NCBI GenBank assembly: GCA_949752745.1
Contig: OX457026.1
Coordinates: 70,869,091-70,933,090 of the forward strand
Source: Protula sp. h YS-2021
Lineage: Eukaryota > Annelida > Polychaeta > Sabellida > Serpulidae
Length of the DNA: 64,000 bases
Reading direction: 5' to 3'
Part shown: positions 46,180 to 57,103 of the stretch, piece after piece
How positions within the stretch are numbered: the stretch's first letter is position 1
Layout: every line of letters begins with the position of its first letter
Notes under the pieces: generated by a model
The model's input: the letters and a program-made list of their open reading frames with translations, nothing else
What the model was told of the DNA's origin: nothing
Database searches by the model: none
Made by a program: the position numbers and the translations under genes

Positions 46180-46357
46180 TTGTTTTAAATGTGTAACCGG
46201 ACTTACGGGGTAAAAAGAATTTTGCTAATTCTGAATAGAGGGGTGACCACAATAGATATAACAGAACTCTATGGCGTTTTATACAGGCTGAAAAATACTT
46301 TCCATAATTCGTGGCTGTCCATAATAGAGGGGTGTCCACATCCGGGGTTTCACTGTA
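46180..46357 (-). mobile_element. Second pogo-like MITE end
   Basis: The complement of the right end reads CAGTGAAACCCCGGATGTGG and abuts TA at 46356-46357. ATAGAGGGGTG occurs twice inside. The left inverted end is not evident, so the copy is probably truncated. Confidence 0.55.
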
Positions 46358-46700
46358 TTTTGTTCATTAAAAATATGTTTTGTATTTTTGGTAAACATAA
46401 AAATCAATTGCCAATTTAAAAAGGTTTAATAATATAGTTGTAAGCTTCGGAGGCACTGTATAAACCACTTTGAATAGCCACACATGACAACTATAATTAC
46501 TTATATAATTACTTGTTTGTTGTTTTGTTTTACTTTGCTGGTCTCTGAGTGCTTTTGCAACTGAAAAGCTAAAGGCTTTATGTTTTCTACTTAGGTTTTT
46601 GATGGCCTTTGAACAGTTCATATGATGCATAACGTCTGATCAATTCGTTACCGTGTATGTATTGACTTGCAGGATGAAGGATGAATGATTTATTTTGAAA

Positions 46701-47093
46701 CGAGAACCTTTTTCTCAAAGGCGAAATATTAAACAGTTGGCCGAAAAATAATATTTTTAGAATGGCTTTCTCATTTCAAGTAGAATTTTTTAGAACTTTT
46801 CAGGCTGATTTTGATTTGCTTTTCATTTACAGACAAAATAATGTTTTTTTCAGATTACCGAAAACTTTCTAAGAAAGATTTATGTAATACAGTGTGGCTG
46901 TTGGCAGATGTGAAAGCTTGTGCAAATGTTGCTGGAGCCTTTACGGGTTGCATTTTTTGATTGAAACTCACTGGTTTTGCTTCGCGTTTCGACAGTGAAA
47001 TTTTGAAAGGAAATCGAAAAAACAGGCAGCTTCGGATTAAGCACTACACATCTGCGAAATCTGGGAGCCCTAGGGCCAATATGGACAGAGAAG
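46701..47093 (-). mobile_element. MITE-B copy D, left fragment (split by MULE)
   Basis: Matches the complement of MITE-B copy C: TTTCTCAAAGGCGAAATATT, AAACAGTTGGCC, TTTTGCTTCGCGTTT and GTGCAAATGTTGC align in order. It ends in GGACAGAGAAG (47083-47093), and the element resumes after the MULE at 49224. Confidence 0.8.
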
Positions 47094-47215
47094 GACACGA
47101 CCAAAAGCACCGCCGGACGAAAGCGCCCCTGGGCAAAAGCGCCCCAATTTTTGCAAAGTTAAACTAAAGTGCACCCCGAACTAAAACGCCCCCGGACTAA
47201 ACCACCCCTTTCGCA
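47094..47215 (+). repeat. MULE left terminal inverted repeat
   Basis: About 120 bp of repeated words of the form (A)AAGCGCCCC(G)GGACnAAAG. It is self-similar as well as complementary to the right end, which is common for MULE ends. Confidence 0.8.
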
Positions 47216-47387
47216 TTTATTTTGCCAGTGTATGTTTGATTCATACGAGAGTAAATAAAGTCACTTCTCTGTCTGAACTCTGTTTAATTGTTTTAATTCT
47301 CTATAAAGATCGATGAAACGATCGATTGTTTTAATGCTATAAATCACACGTAAGTTCATATTCATAATTCACGTAATATTTCGAAGT

Positions 47388-48765
47388 TTACTGGAATCGC
47401 ACATTGTATCCCAATCCTTGTATGGTATCGACGAGCGACTTCTCGCCGTTACATCGGGCGATGCCTAGGGTCCACAGGCGACTTTGCAGAGTCGTGTACT
47501 GGTCTTGTCGGCGGCGTTTCACTGGTGGTTGTCCTCGGGCTGACTGCTCAAGGTGAGTACAGGCGATAGCAGCGTCTTTGCCGAAGACAGTCTATGACAC
47601 ACCAGAGTGGCGGGTAGTCATGGCCTACCATCTGCCTGAAGGAATTGTTCAAGGTCTTACACCAGTTGTTCGTTCGGGCTTCATCTTGCACAGTTTCGGG
47701 GTGCTGGTTCCAAACCGATGGTGGATAGCGCGATTGGATACGGTGTATTCGCATGGGCGGTGGTGTATTGTCTATATTTGCCGCTGGGGATGGACGTATC
47801 TGAAGTTTCCGGAAATGGGGTGTCGAAGTAACAAAGCAAGTCTTCGGCCTCGGATGGCATTGCTCCTTTAGATACATTATGTCGTCTGCCACGTCTTCCA
47901 CTGGTAGGAAGGCCAGGGCACTCATCTGACACGCGAATCGGTGAAATTCTCGACTCTGGTTATACAAAGTTGTCAGTTCAAGTTCCTATATTTTGCGCCA
48001 TATAGCCTGCTTGAAGTGGTAAAAGCAGCGTTTAAAGTATATGTGGTTACCAAGCCTGTCGCGTACGGCATTGGTCAGGGCAATCTCAAAGTCAACCAAG
48101 GTGCCGACAGGGTTTGGATCGTAACCTCGACGGGTACACTCCTCGATAACGGAAACTCTTCATATTTGACTGCTGTTTTACCAGGTAAAAAGGCGTAAAC
48201 AGCAGTAACAGCAGCATCAAGCCGAACTCTATAATATATAGCTGATGGAACAGTCTCGGGCAAGTTTTAAAAGTTCCATCCATTAACCACTTTTGGTTGC
48301 GACATAAATGACGTAAAATGACTTGTTCGGTGGCAAGCATGCGGTGATTGGTAGCTGCCTCATTGTCACAAATGAGATTCGCGCCTCCCATGTCCTTGTA
48401 GTCATCTGGTAGATGGATCTGTCCAGCAGCCACTGTTGCTTTAGGTAGAGCTGCTCGCTTGTACCTACGAATCGTCCAGCACATGCTACTTGTACTGGGT
48501 GGATCGGCGCGAACATAGGGATTGGTGGCCAATAGCGCCTGGCTTAGGATGGTTGCCGTCTTCTCGCGGCTGGACTTTGACCTTTCTCCCAAGCCCTGCC
48601 GGAACCTTTATGTTGACAGGATCGTGAGTGTGGGGCGTTGTCTTTTTCACTTCTGTCATTGCTACGTCTTTAGTTGCAGATGCTTTGCAGTCGTACATTT
48701 TTCTCTGCGAACATTCCCATCTGATGGTATTCGCTTTTTGATTTTTCCTATTTTAAGTGAATCCT
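47388..48765 (-). pseudogene. FLYWCH-MULE transposase relic
   Basis: Several minus frames, interrupted by at least one stop and several shifts, give a transposase in order. A FLYWCH zinc finger is at about 48740-48610 (NTIRWEC, DCKA, then HTHD: the W, C, C, H, H ligand pattern). A linker follows. MULE catalytic block 1 is at about 48300-48250 (WLMDGTFKTCPRLFHQLY, with the Asp of DGTF). Block 2 is at about 48100-47995 (VDFEIALTNAVRDRLGN, CFYHFKQAIWRK followed by an in-frame stop). LSALAFLPV-type text lies near 47920, NN..C..LNNSFRQMVGH near 47610, and a C-terminal stretch LQSRLWTLGIARCNGEKSL ends at a stop at 47388-47390. The third catalytic acid was not placed with certainty. The N-terminus upstream of the finger is frameshifted. 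No intact protein can be made. Confidence 0.88.
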
Positions 48766-49101
48766 TCAAGGCAGAGTCTAGCGCCCTTATGATTTTTCAC
48801 TATTTCTATGTTTCATAAGTGAATAAATAATTTAGGACTGCAAACAGGACCTTATATACTTAGAAGAGGTTGACGTGACATCCTGAGTAGACACAGATTA
48901 AGTACACGAATTCACACCCTTCTTTGTGTAAGAAGATTACCGCCAGCCTCGTGCTTTAGCAATTTAGACACTCTCTGACATAGATAGGTTTCCTTTTATT
49001 ATTGAGTAGACAATGCTTTGTATAAATGGATGTTCCTTTTGATGCGGATTAACAAATGCTATGCAAAGAAGAGGACTAGTAGAGTAAGGGGTTTGCTAAT
49101 A

Positions 49102-49223
49102 TATGACAGAGGGACGCTTTGGTCCAAGGGCGCTTCAGTCCGGGGTGCTTTAGTCCTAGTCTGCAAAATCGGGACGCTTTTGGCAGGGTGCGCTTTGGTC
49201 CGGGGCACTTTTGACCTACATTC
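49102..49223 (-). repeat. MULE right terminal inverted repeat
   Basis: GACAGAGGGACGCTTTGGTC, GGGCGCTTCAGTCCGGGG, GGGACGCTTTTGGCAGGG and GCGCTTTGGTCCGGGGCAC are complementary to the left end in reverse order. Confidence 0.8.
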
Positions 49224-49345
49224 GGACAGAGAAGTGGTAGACAAAATAAGGAAGCAGTAAAGTGAGAAAAAAACGCCCGAAACATAGGCTCTCTACAGCT
49301 TCAATATACTCTTTACAAGGTCTAAACTTGTCAAGCGTTCAATGT
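49224..49345 (-). mobile_element. MITE-B copy D, right fragment
   Basis: After the second GGACAGAGAAG, CTACAGCTTCAATATACTCT and TTACAAGGTCTAAACTTGTC match the complement of the copy C start (CTGTACAGCTCAAATATACTC). It ends at the inverted end near CTTGTCAAGCGTTCAA. Confidence 0.75.
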
Positions 49346-50431
49346 ATTTACATAGATAAACCATTCGTCGTTGTCCATCAAACGCAGTTCAAAAGAACTG
49401 GTCTCTATGGCGACCATTTCGTTGCATGGAATCTGTCAATAAATAAAAAAGGATATTATTATTCACATATTTGAAAACAAACAACGATTAACAGTGATAA
49501 AAAGTGAAACTACATTAAAATCTAGACTTAAGACAAGTGACGTAATTGACCTGATAATACTCATCAATAATATCAGAATTAAAAATTTGTCGTAGAATTA
49601 AAAAAAATAGTTGCGAATTTCCATTAATGATCCAGCAATTTTATTTAAATACAAACAAGGTATTGACCTATAATGATGTGTAAATGATTGATTAACAAGA
49701 CATTTTTGTTTTATGAGTTTTATGTTTTATTCAAAGTATTTTGAGCAGTTAGATTTCGTAAATTCGCACTATCCCATCCCTATGGTGGATAATTACTCCA
49801 CCGTTGACGAACCAGGATGTACACCAGTTACAAAAATAACTGTGATTTCATTTTTATAATTACTAAATGGCATCCTTATTTCGGTAGTAGTTTGTGCAGT
49901 ATTACTTTATCTGAAAACCAACTAAAGTGTTTTCAATATACAAAGAGTGGAATTAGAAATTACTTGTGAACATTTATTTGCTGTAATCAACTATTGCCTT
50001 AAAATCCATGTTTCACATCTGCTTGATGCCTGAGATTTTGAAATAAAAAGTGAAATAAAAAAAATTAAAAAATAAATTAGGTGTAGTACAGTTTCTTAAA
50101 GCTGTTTGCTTAATTTTATTATTTGTAGTTTTTAACTGTGAAGTGCAAACTATCAGCTAGAAAATTAGTACATATTTTCAAGCGCCTTTCCTTTGAATCA
50201 TTACAGTATATGGAAAGTGAGTCGGAGAAGACTGTAAAGTGATGTAAATCGCTCTATACTATTCAACATTAGAAACAAATTGTATTAGGAATGCCCTCTT
50301 TCCATTCCACCCTTGGTCTGGGAAAACGGTATTATTCTGCTTCTGCCCTTTTGCAACTGGGTTCCAACAACCAAAACCTGTCAGTTGTTAATTGATCAGG
50401 AAATTCATTTAACACAGGTCGTTCGTGATTA
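49346..50431. other. AT-rich spacer, no gene seen
   Basis: No feature recognised. Confidence 0.4.
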
Positions 50432-51022
50432 TTAACACTTGGCAAAGTCGAAGACGTGCAAAGAGTATATTTGAGCTGTACAGGACCTTTTCTCTTCTTA
50501 ACCGGTCCATCAATTTGTCTTTTTTACTCCTGTGGCCATACTAGCTCTAAAACGACCAAATTTCGCACATACGTGGTGCTTGATCTGGAGTTGTGCAACG
50601 CTTTTTGTTTTCGCCTTTGTTTTCATGTTCATGATTAAAACGCGAAGCAAAAACAGTATTTTTTATCAACAAATACATAATTCAACACACATAGTCTGTA
50701 GCAGCATTTGCACAAGCCTATCGCATCTGCCAACACACTGTGTATTACATAAATGATGTGTGCTTTATTTGCATAAGCCAAATACGCCGAGCATGGTGAG
50801 ATATACGTGTTACATTTATAAGAACGACGCGTGGATGCAAAGTCTCAGCTTTAGTTACGCAACGTGAGGGTCGGCGAGATGCCGATTCATAGAGCAAGAG
50901 AAAAACAAACCAAAATCACGCTGAAAAGTTTTTAAAATTCTGCTAGAATGGAAAAAGTGGTTTTGAAAACATTTTTTTTGGCCAAGTGTTTAATATTTCG
51001 CCTTTGAGAAATAGGCTCAGGT
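50432..51022 (+). mobile_element. MITE-B, copy C (diverged subfamily, intact)
   Basis: Starts TTAACACTTGGCAAAGTCG and ends TTGGCCAAGTGTTTAATATT, then TCGCCTTTGAGAAATAGGC. The interior differs from copies A and B but matches copy D, so the family has at least two subfamilies with shared ends. No coding capacity. Confidence 0.8.
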
Positions 51023-51123
51023 TAATTTCTAAAACAAGATGAAATCTCATATGTTCAGTAGAAGGACGTATATTCATTTTAGCTTATTACTGTTTGCAAA
51101 ATAAATTTCTCTGTCATTCGCCA

Positions 51124-52381
51124 CCCATTAAACATTTTAAAGTCGATCCAACACCAATCTGAGGCTGCGACATCCATCAGACCAAACCACAACATCAAAT
51201 CTTGTTGTACTTGGGTTGTGATTGGTTACAAATATCTTTGACAAAACGTTGAATAGACAGTTGGTCAACAACGTTGTTTAGACGTTGGTTTTGGCAACTA
51301 AAATGCAACTTTCAGCGAAGTCTAATGACGTCTTGGTGCAACGTTGGATAGACGTTGGAAAATCGGCGTTGGCCAAACGTCGACAAATCGACATTAGATA
51401 AACATCGACCTCACAATCAGTAACAGCCTCATTGTGTTATCGCTCACTGGAAATGGGAGACATGACAGATCACTTCGATAAAAGACCAAAGCGGTGACGT
51501 GAAATATGAGAATTTTCAGAGCGCGGAAATGTTTTTTTCCCACCAACGTTTTATTATTACACCTAAGCGCCTGACATGCCTAAATACACAGAAATTGGTA
51601 TAACAATTAGTAATATAGTGAATAGAAGTTTTTGACTAGGCGACATAATACTGCTGGTTTTAAGATCATTATTTGACATCTAAAAGTAAGCCTTCTTAAA
51701 GCGATAAGTTTTCAAATCTTGACTGACGTACTTGAAGTACAAATATGAACGTCACTTGTGAGACAGCGAATTCCATAGTTATGGCGAAGTATTTTCAAAT
51801 GCTCGAGAATCATAATTGTTTTAACGACGGCCGTTTTCAATAAAAGCTGGTTGCTGGAGTGTGACTGTTGTATTTTAGCCTGTCGAACGAGCAACTCGGA
51901 GACATAGTGTTGATTTACGTTCTAAACGGATTTATAAGCCATACTTAACGCTTTATATTCGATTCTGCCAGCTCATAGGTAGTCAGTGTAGCTCAAAAGC
52001 GTTTGCGAGGTGGAGTCACGTGTGCATTTACCGGATATGATCTTTACTGCCATGAAATACGTTTTACATATATTTCACACATATCCTGTGTGACTGGGTA
52101 ACCCACGGATGGCGATACTGTGACGGAGGGTGACCACACTGTGATTATGGCCGTTCATTAACAGTGTTCTAGATGAATATTTTCGCGACCTCTATACAAT
52201 GTCGGGAGACGTTGTTTCGACTTTCAGTTGCAACCGTTACGCAACATTGATTAAGCGTCGGATAATCGACGCCTATTCAAAGTCCGAAGGTAGACGTTGT
52301 TTCGACTTCCATAGACAACCAAAACTGAGACATCCAGTGCGACGTCTATCCGATGTTGTCCAACGTCGCAATGTTTTCTGG
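51124..52381 (-). mobile_element. MITE-C, copy 2, with nested LINE
   Basis: The ends are CCCATTAAACATTTTAAAGT at the left and, as complement of the right, CCAGAAAACATTGCGACGTT. Read on the minus strand it lines up with the element at 60895-61653: GAAGTCGAAACAACGTC, the TCACAGTGTGGTCACCCTCC block, ATATTTCACGTCACC and GGTTGCGACC-like words. About 490 bp (51541-52030) is foreign and is a LINE tail. ACGTTG and GACGTC words are dense at both ends and sparse in the middle. Confidence 0.75.
51541..52030 (-). pseudogene. 5'-truncated L2/CR1-like LINE tail inside MITE-C
   Basis: On the minus strand SSNQLLLKT, then after a shift YDSRAFENTSP, a stop, LWNSLSHK, a stop, and FKYVSQDLKTYRFKKAYF to a stop near 51660. 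This is the C-terminal ORF2 pattern (DSRAFS..P.LWNSL....FK..LKTY.F) also seen at 26.5-26.8 kb, but from another subfamily. The 3' tail ends GGCGCTTAGGTGTAATAATA near 51545, where MITE-C text resumes. Stops and a shift make it non-functional. Confidence 0.75.
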
Positions 52382-53139
52382 ACATTTGGTAAGAATACTC
52401 AATGATATTGCACTGCATCGCTAACAGTGATGATGCACCGAAGCCGAAGAGGCGGCGGTAACATTTCAATATATACAAAACACAAAACAACCGTTAATGG
52501 ACTGTTTATAGGGAGCAGAGTTAACCAGAGTAATTATTAAAAATAAAACGTATAATATCTCGGTAGATGGTGCTGAATATTTTTAATTAAAATAAAATAT
52601 TTCACCCGGATTGTTCTTCTAAACGTAAAAGAACCAATTTAGAATTTTTATACTTCGTTTGTTTCAGTACCTTAATTAGAATATGGGAGATAAAGTATTT
52701 CACAAAGTTCTTTTAAGAAGTGTTGTGATAGCTTGTTTTCCGAAATTATTGTTTTATTCAAGTTTATGAATATGACTCAGAGATATTTCTGCTCGTACCA
52801 AAACGGTTGTCTGTCAAAATTCTGATATGTCTGCATAACACGTAAGTCGGCATTATGCTTAAAGACGATTGCTCATCCAGAATTTGGTATAACGAACTGC
52901 AAAACGTATTACAAAAAATTAAAAATTCTACAGATGTATTTAATGAAAATTTGCTGCCAGTATAAAGCGAATACCGTGGTAAAAGTTGTAACCATGAATT
53001 GCAAGTGTGCGTGTGATGCGGCAGCCATTCGTGTAGTGGATTATATTCGATTCTTTAATGTTATCTTGTATTCATGTCAGAATCGAGTTGTGGATGGCGT
53101 GTGCTATTGTCAAACAGCATGACATTTTGAATTGATTTT
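52382..53139. other. AT-rich spacer, no gene seen
   Basis: No feature recognised. A 62-codon frame at 52934 is unrecognised. Confidence 0.35.
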
Positions 53140-53560
53140 TCTCTGCCATTTAAGCTTTTCTAATAGCTTCACGTCATTGAATGCCAAGAAACCTTTTTAA
53201 CAGCAGAGTACCAGTCCGCGAGGCCTCCTCGCCGGAAGAAACGACATTTAGCGGAGTGTTTAAAATATGTTATGCTCATATCTTTGAGTTGCCATGGCCC
53301 TGTGCCATTCAGTGGTACGTTACCATGGAAACCAACTCCTCACTGTCACTTTGAATCAAACAATACGCAATTTTGCTAATCAAAATAACTGTCGACAAAT
53401 ATTGATGGCTTCGTTTAGGGCTGATTTAATGTCATTGTAAATGTTTCTCGGAATTAAGTTGGAGGCTACAGAACAAAGTGGATCTTTCCGACGTCAGCCA
53501 ATTAACTTTCACTTTCAGAATGAGCTTTCAAAGAAAACTGGTGATCACATGGAATATTTG
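53140..53560. promoter_or_regulatory. Candidate enhancer island with two RFX X-boxes
   Basis: GTTACCATGGAAAC (53319-53332) is a near-palindromic RFX X-box. GTTGCCATGGCC (53288-53299) is a strong half-site 31 bp upstream. Nearby are ACTTTGAATCAAACAATAC (Sox-type AACAAT) and CAATTTTGCTAATC (octamer-like), and the block is evenly composed within AT-rich spacer. RFX sites of this form regulate ciliary and neuronal genes in animals. Conservation is untested. Confidence 0.35.
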
Positions 53561-55352
53561 GCTTTGTGGCACTTTTTTTGTCTCCTTTTTTCACCTATTT
53601 CAAGGACATAGATAAAATAAAATAAAAACAATGTTGCCACGCATTTTTAATTAAAGTCGTGGTTTCACTTGTTTGTACAGTTCACTTTAATGATTTGAGT
53701 TGATAAATGGGCAAGTTTGAGCTTCCAGCATTATTTTCGGCACGTGGTGAATTGATATTGTTTAGACATTGTGCCAACAGTTTCCAGCAGACGCCGAACG
53801 TAAAATCAGTGAATTAATATTGCTTCGACGCTGTTCCCACAGTGTCTTACAAACGCCGTATGCTAAATCACTAAATTGAATTAAGCCGTTGGGCCAAAGG
53901 GGTAATCACTGAATGTAAAAACGGCGAATTTTTCTTATAAAGCCGCTGTACCAATCAACACCTACTGCAAAAACTGTGAAGGTTGTTGAACTTTGTGCCA
54001 ACGATGTTCAACACGCATCGTGTATAGAGTAGAAAAATTGAAAATCGTATGAAACTGATTAATAAATAACTTTTTTTATCCCACTCACTTTATCCTTTTG
54101 TTGACTGACCTATCAAACTTTTATTGTTTTATTTTTCATGCAAAAATTTTTATTATTACAATTTACGTGATTCGTATTGGTAAGACTGCATATTTGTGTA
54201 GAAATTTTTTCACACTGTGTTTATGCTATGCATGTTGGTATACGGTGGTTGACTTAATTTTCTACTTAATTCTGTTCGCAAAGGTTAAACAACCAAAGTA
54301 AATAGTATTTATTAAATAAATGAATATTATGTTATGTCATGGACCTTAAATTAAGAAATGGGTTACAAGATTTTATATCAATACTTCGAATGAGGTCGAA
54401 GTGCGACAATTTATTGATTTTATGTAATTTTATTATTAACATTCAGATTTATAGCTAAAAAAATCAACTTTATTATAGTTACAATTCATAGACCCCGTTG
54501 ATGAAAGGAGTGATTTTGATTCGCGGATAATCTTTCTTTATGTGTTTAAACTTTTTTTTTTTTTTAAATGTTCATTTATTGTTTTTGCCTCACAATAATA
54601 ATAAATAAGTCTTTGGGACTTTCAGTTCCCGGAGTTAAAAACATCTTTGATAGTGTTAAGAAAGGGATAATTCGATTCAAGTAGTTTCGAGAAGTGCATC
54701 GTATCTGTAACCAGACCATAACAACAGATGAACGAGACTTAATAACGCTAAACCAAGCTGTAATTGATATCCTCACAATGCTGTCATTTTATTATCAAGT
54801 TTGTGTGAAAAAAAAAAACACCACGATATTAATATATGTAGTAATGGCCTTAAAACATAGGGGAAAATTATAACAAACACACTTGCTGTTATTATAAATA
54901 TTCTTAGATATATTAAGTTACAAATGAAAAGACAACTGAGTGAAGCTTCAGTATAATATATTTGGCGCTATAATATGATCGTGTCGTTGGTAACGGAGTA
55001 ACATTTGAAATGACACGAAGGACTATGTACCAAACTGCTCAAATATGTACCAAACTGCTCAAACGAGCATCCACGGCTGCTTGGAATAGGAAGAATGTGT
55101 TTCTGGGTGCTCCCCTGCATACTAGAAATTTTTGGCTCGATTCTAAGTAAATTATGGTGTTGTAATCGATTTCAGCGTGATTCTAATAACGAAAGAAATC
55201 GCAATGGCAATGTATGAAATAGAGACAAAATAAGGACTCAATCTTTGGTTGAGTTAATTATTTTACTTTAAGATATCTCTGATTATTTTCGAGATATCTA
55301 TAAAATATTTAACAATACCTAAACAACCTTTGTGTGTAATCCTGGTGAAAGG
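53561..55352. other. AT-rich spacer, no gene seen
   Basis: ATATGTACCAAACTGCTCAA is duplicated in tandem near 55025-55063. No coding feature is supported. Confidence 0.4.
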
Positions 55353-55420
55353 TCTACCAGTGGGGCTCAATTAAAGTGGTCCGTTTTCACGGGTGTCCGT
55401 GTTTATGGGGTTCTTCACAA
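55353..55420. repeat. Possible pogo-like MITE end fragment
   Basis: CCAGTGGGGCTCAATTAAAG then TGGTCCGTTTTCACGGGTG and TTATGGGGTTC resemble the ends at 45005 and 46355. No partner end is seen. Confidence 0.35.
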
Positions 55421-56429
55421 TGAAAGAAACCTGGAAAGGAACTATTGAAAGTGGATGTTAGAATGGTCCCATTTGCATCGTTTGTCTATCCCGTGTTTCC
55501 CTGAACACAAAGACGGTGACGTCATAACGAGACCAGAGAATGAGGATGGTGTGACATGTAATCAGTCGTCAAACGCTCGAGTTCTTAAGCAAAGCAATCA
55601 TCATAGATCCGGTTTGCATTATGAGGCTACAAATGAAAACTGGTCTTGTTGCTCATCCAACATTTAAAAAAAAATGAGCCTCTCGCATTTTATTTCTGTT
55701 GCGAGGTATTGCTTGTGGCTATAAAGAATACACTTATTTAACAATAATCTGTGTATTAACCTTTATATATTATATTGTTATTTCCTGATGCTTAGATTTT
55801 CTGCAAATAAAGCGGGAGCGCCGAATTCAGGCACCTTTGCAATCTTCAACATTATCTACTGTTTATAAGCGGTTAGATTTATATGCTAGTTAAATGACCC
55901 ATCAGAGTGAGTTATAAGTTATTCCATACTCTTAATTCAGTTACAGCATTGGGTGGAATGAAATAAAATCATCCGAAAACCGATCCAGTGCCGTTTGTTG
56001 TTGTTGAAAACTCACTGAATTAAAATTCCTCGCTAATGGTACACATTATTCTACTTCTTTTAAACATTCTTTCTTACACCTTCTGCCAGGTCACCCTCAA
56101 ATTGGGACCCAGTTCCATGTTCTCTCACATTTTTTTCCTTTTATTTTCCGCCATCATTAAGCAAAACATCGTTCATTAAACAAGTACTCGAGAAATAAAA
56201 GGAATGCGAATCCTTGGAAAGTACAGCTAATGACGCGAACGTGCCCTTTGAACGACTTCTCTTCGGGTCTTCGGGCTACACAAGAAACTGACAACTGAAA
56301 CAGCGATGGGGAGAAGGACCAAGGGTGCTCCAAGCAGCTCTCTGTTGCAAAAACTAACAGAGCACTCCACTTTTCAGCTTACATTCCCAAGGGCAGGGGG
56401 GGCCACTTCGTATGTTACGTGTTATCATG
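55421..56429. other. Spacer with CRE and octamer sites
   Basis: A 70-codon ATG frame (55455-55667) is hydrophilic and unrecognised, with a weak start context and no donor at its end. The stretch holds ATTTGCAT (55471-55478) and TGACGTCA (55517-55524), so a regulatory reading is at least as likely as a coding one. Confidence 0.3.
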
Positions 56430-56722
56430 CGTGCCCCCCCCCCTAAAAAAAAACGCGCGGAGAAATGGCGTAATTTTACGGCAAGACGCGGTGCGTGGGG
56501 AATGCCAGTTTTGTGAAAAAAGGGGGATCCATTTAGTACTCCGCTAGCCACAAAAAGGGGTTAGTTCGGAATTGTACTCCGGGCTTGGTTAAAATTTTAA
56601 AGGAGGAGGGGGGGGGGGCAAGTGCTGTTTTAAAATTAGCACTCTGACTTGACGGAATTATTTTAAAAAGTCAGAGACACGCATCGTAACAGTACGTGAG
56701 TGCCCCCCCCCCCCCCCCCCCA
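56430..56722 (+). repeat. R4 repeat, copy 2, ending in C20
   Basis: Same ordered phrases as 43139-43380 (GGAGAAATGG, CGGAATTGTACTCCG, GACACGCAT, GTGAGTGCCCCC). G-runs and a 20-C run (56703-56722) close the unit. Confidence 0.6.
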
Positions 56723-57103
56723 GGACTTATACTGTCCCTTTATATTGAAACTATTTTGCGATTTTTAAATCAAACTTTAATCAACACAGAAGCAATTGGA
56801 TATACGATACGGTGCTTCTTGTGTTACTGAAAACTTTCTGTCTGGAGTGAAAGGCATCACTTTTCTCACTTGTTATTCCTTGTGTTTACTAGCAGTGAAC
56901 CTTGTTTTCATATTATTTTAATCCTTGAATGGTGCTCCCAGCAAACACGTCGTAGCAACGTCTTAAATACATCAGCTAAAGGTATCAGAGCATATTGTTT
57001 TTTAACATATCACAGTGTTGCTCAGTGAAAAGGGTAAGGACACGGATATAGAATCCTGCATAAGAATATAATATCTCATTTATATTTCCCTTTATTTGAT
57101 TGA
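56723..57103. other. Spacer
   Basis: No feature recognised. Confidence 0.3.

Larger units (their letters stand above)
47094..49223 (-). mobile_element. FLYWCH-MULE DNA transposon with TIRs and 11-bp target duplication
   Basis: The element is 2130 bp long. GGACAGAGAAG occurs directly on both sides (47083-47093 and 49224-49234), in the 8-11-bp range expected of Mutator-like transposition. The ends are inverted repeats of about 120 bp. The left end has GACCAAAAGCACCGCCGGAC and GGGCAAAAGCGCCCC. The complement of the right end has GGTCAAAAGTGCCCCGGACC and GCCAAAAGCGTCCCG. The single cargo is a minus-strand transposase relic. The element sits inside a MITE-B copy, so it is younger than that insertion. 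Confidence 0.9.

Noticed and set aside
53520..53612. 30-codon frame after a TTTCACTTTCAG acceptor-like site, with hydrophobic stretch
   Set aside because: No donor follows, the frame stops at once, and the region reads better as a regulatory island.
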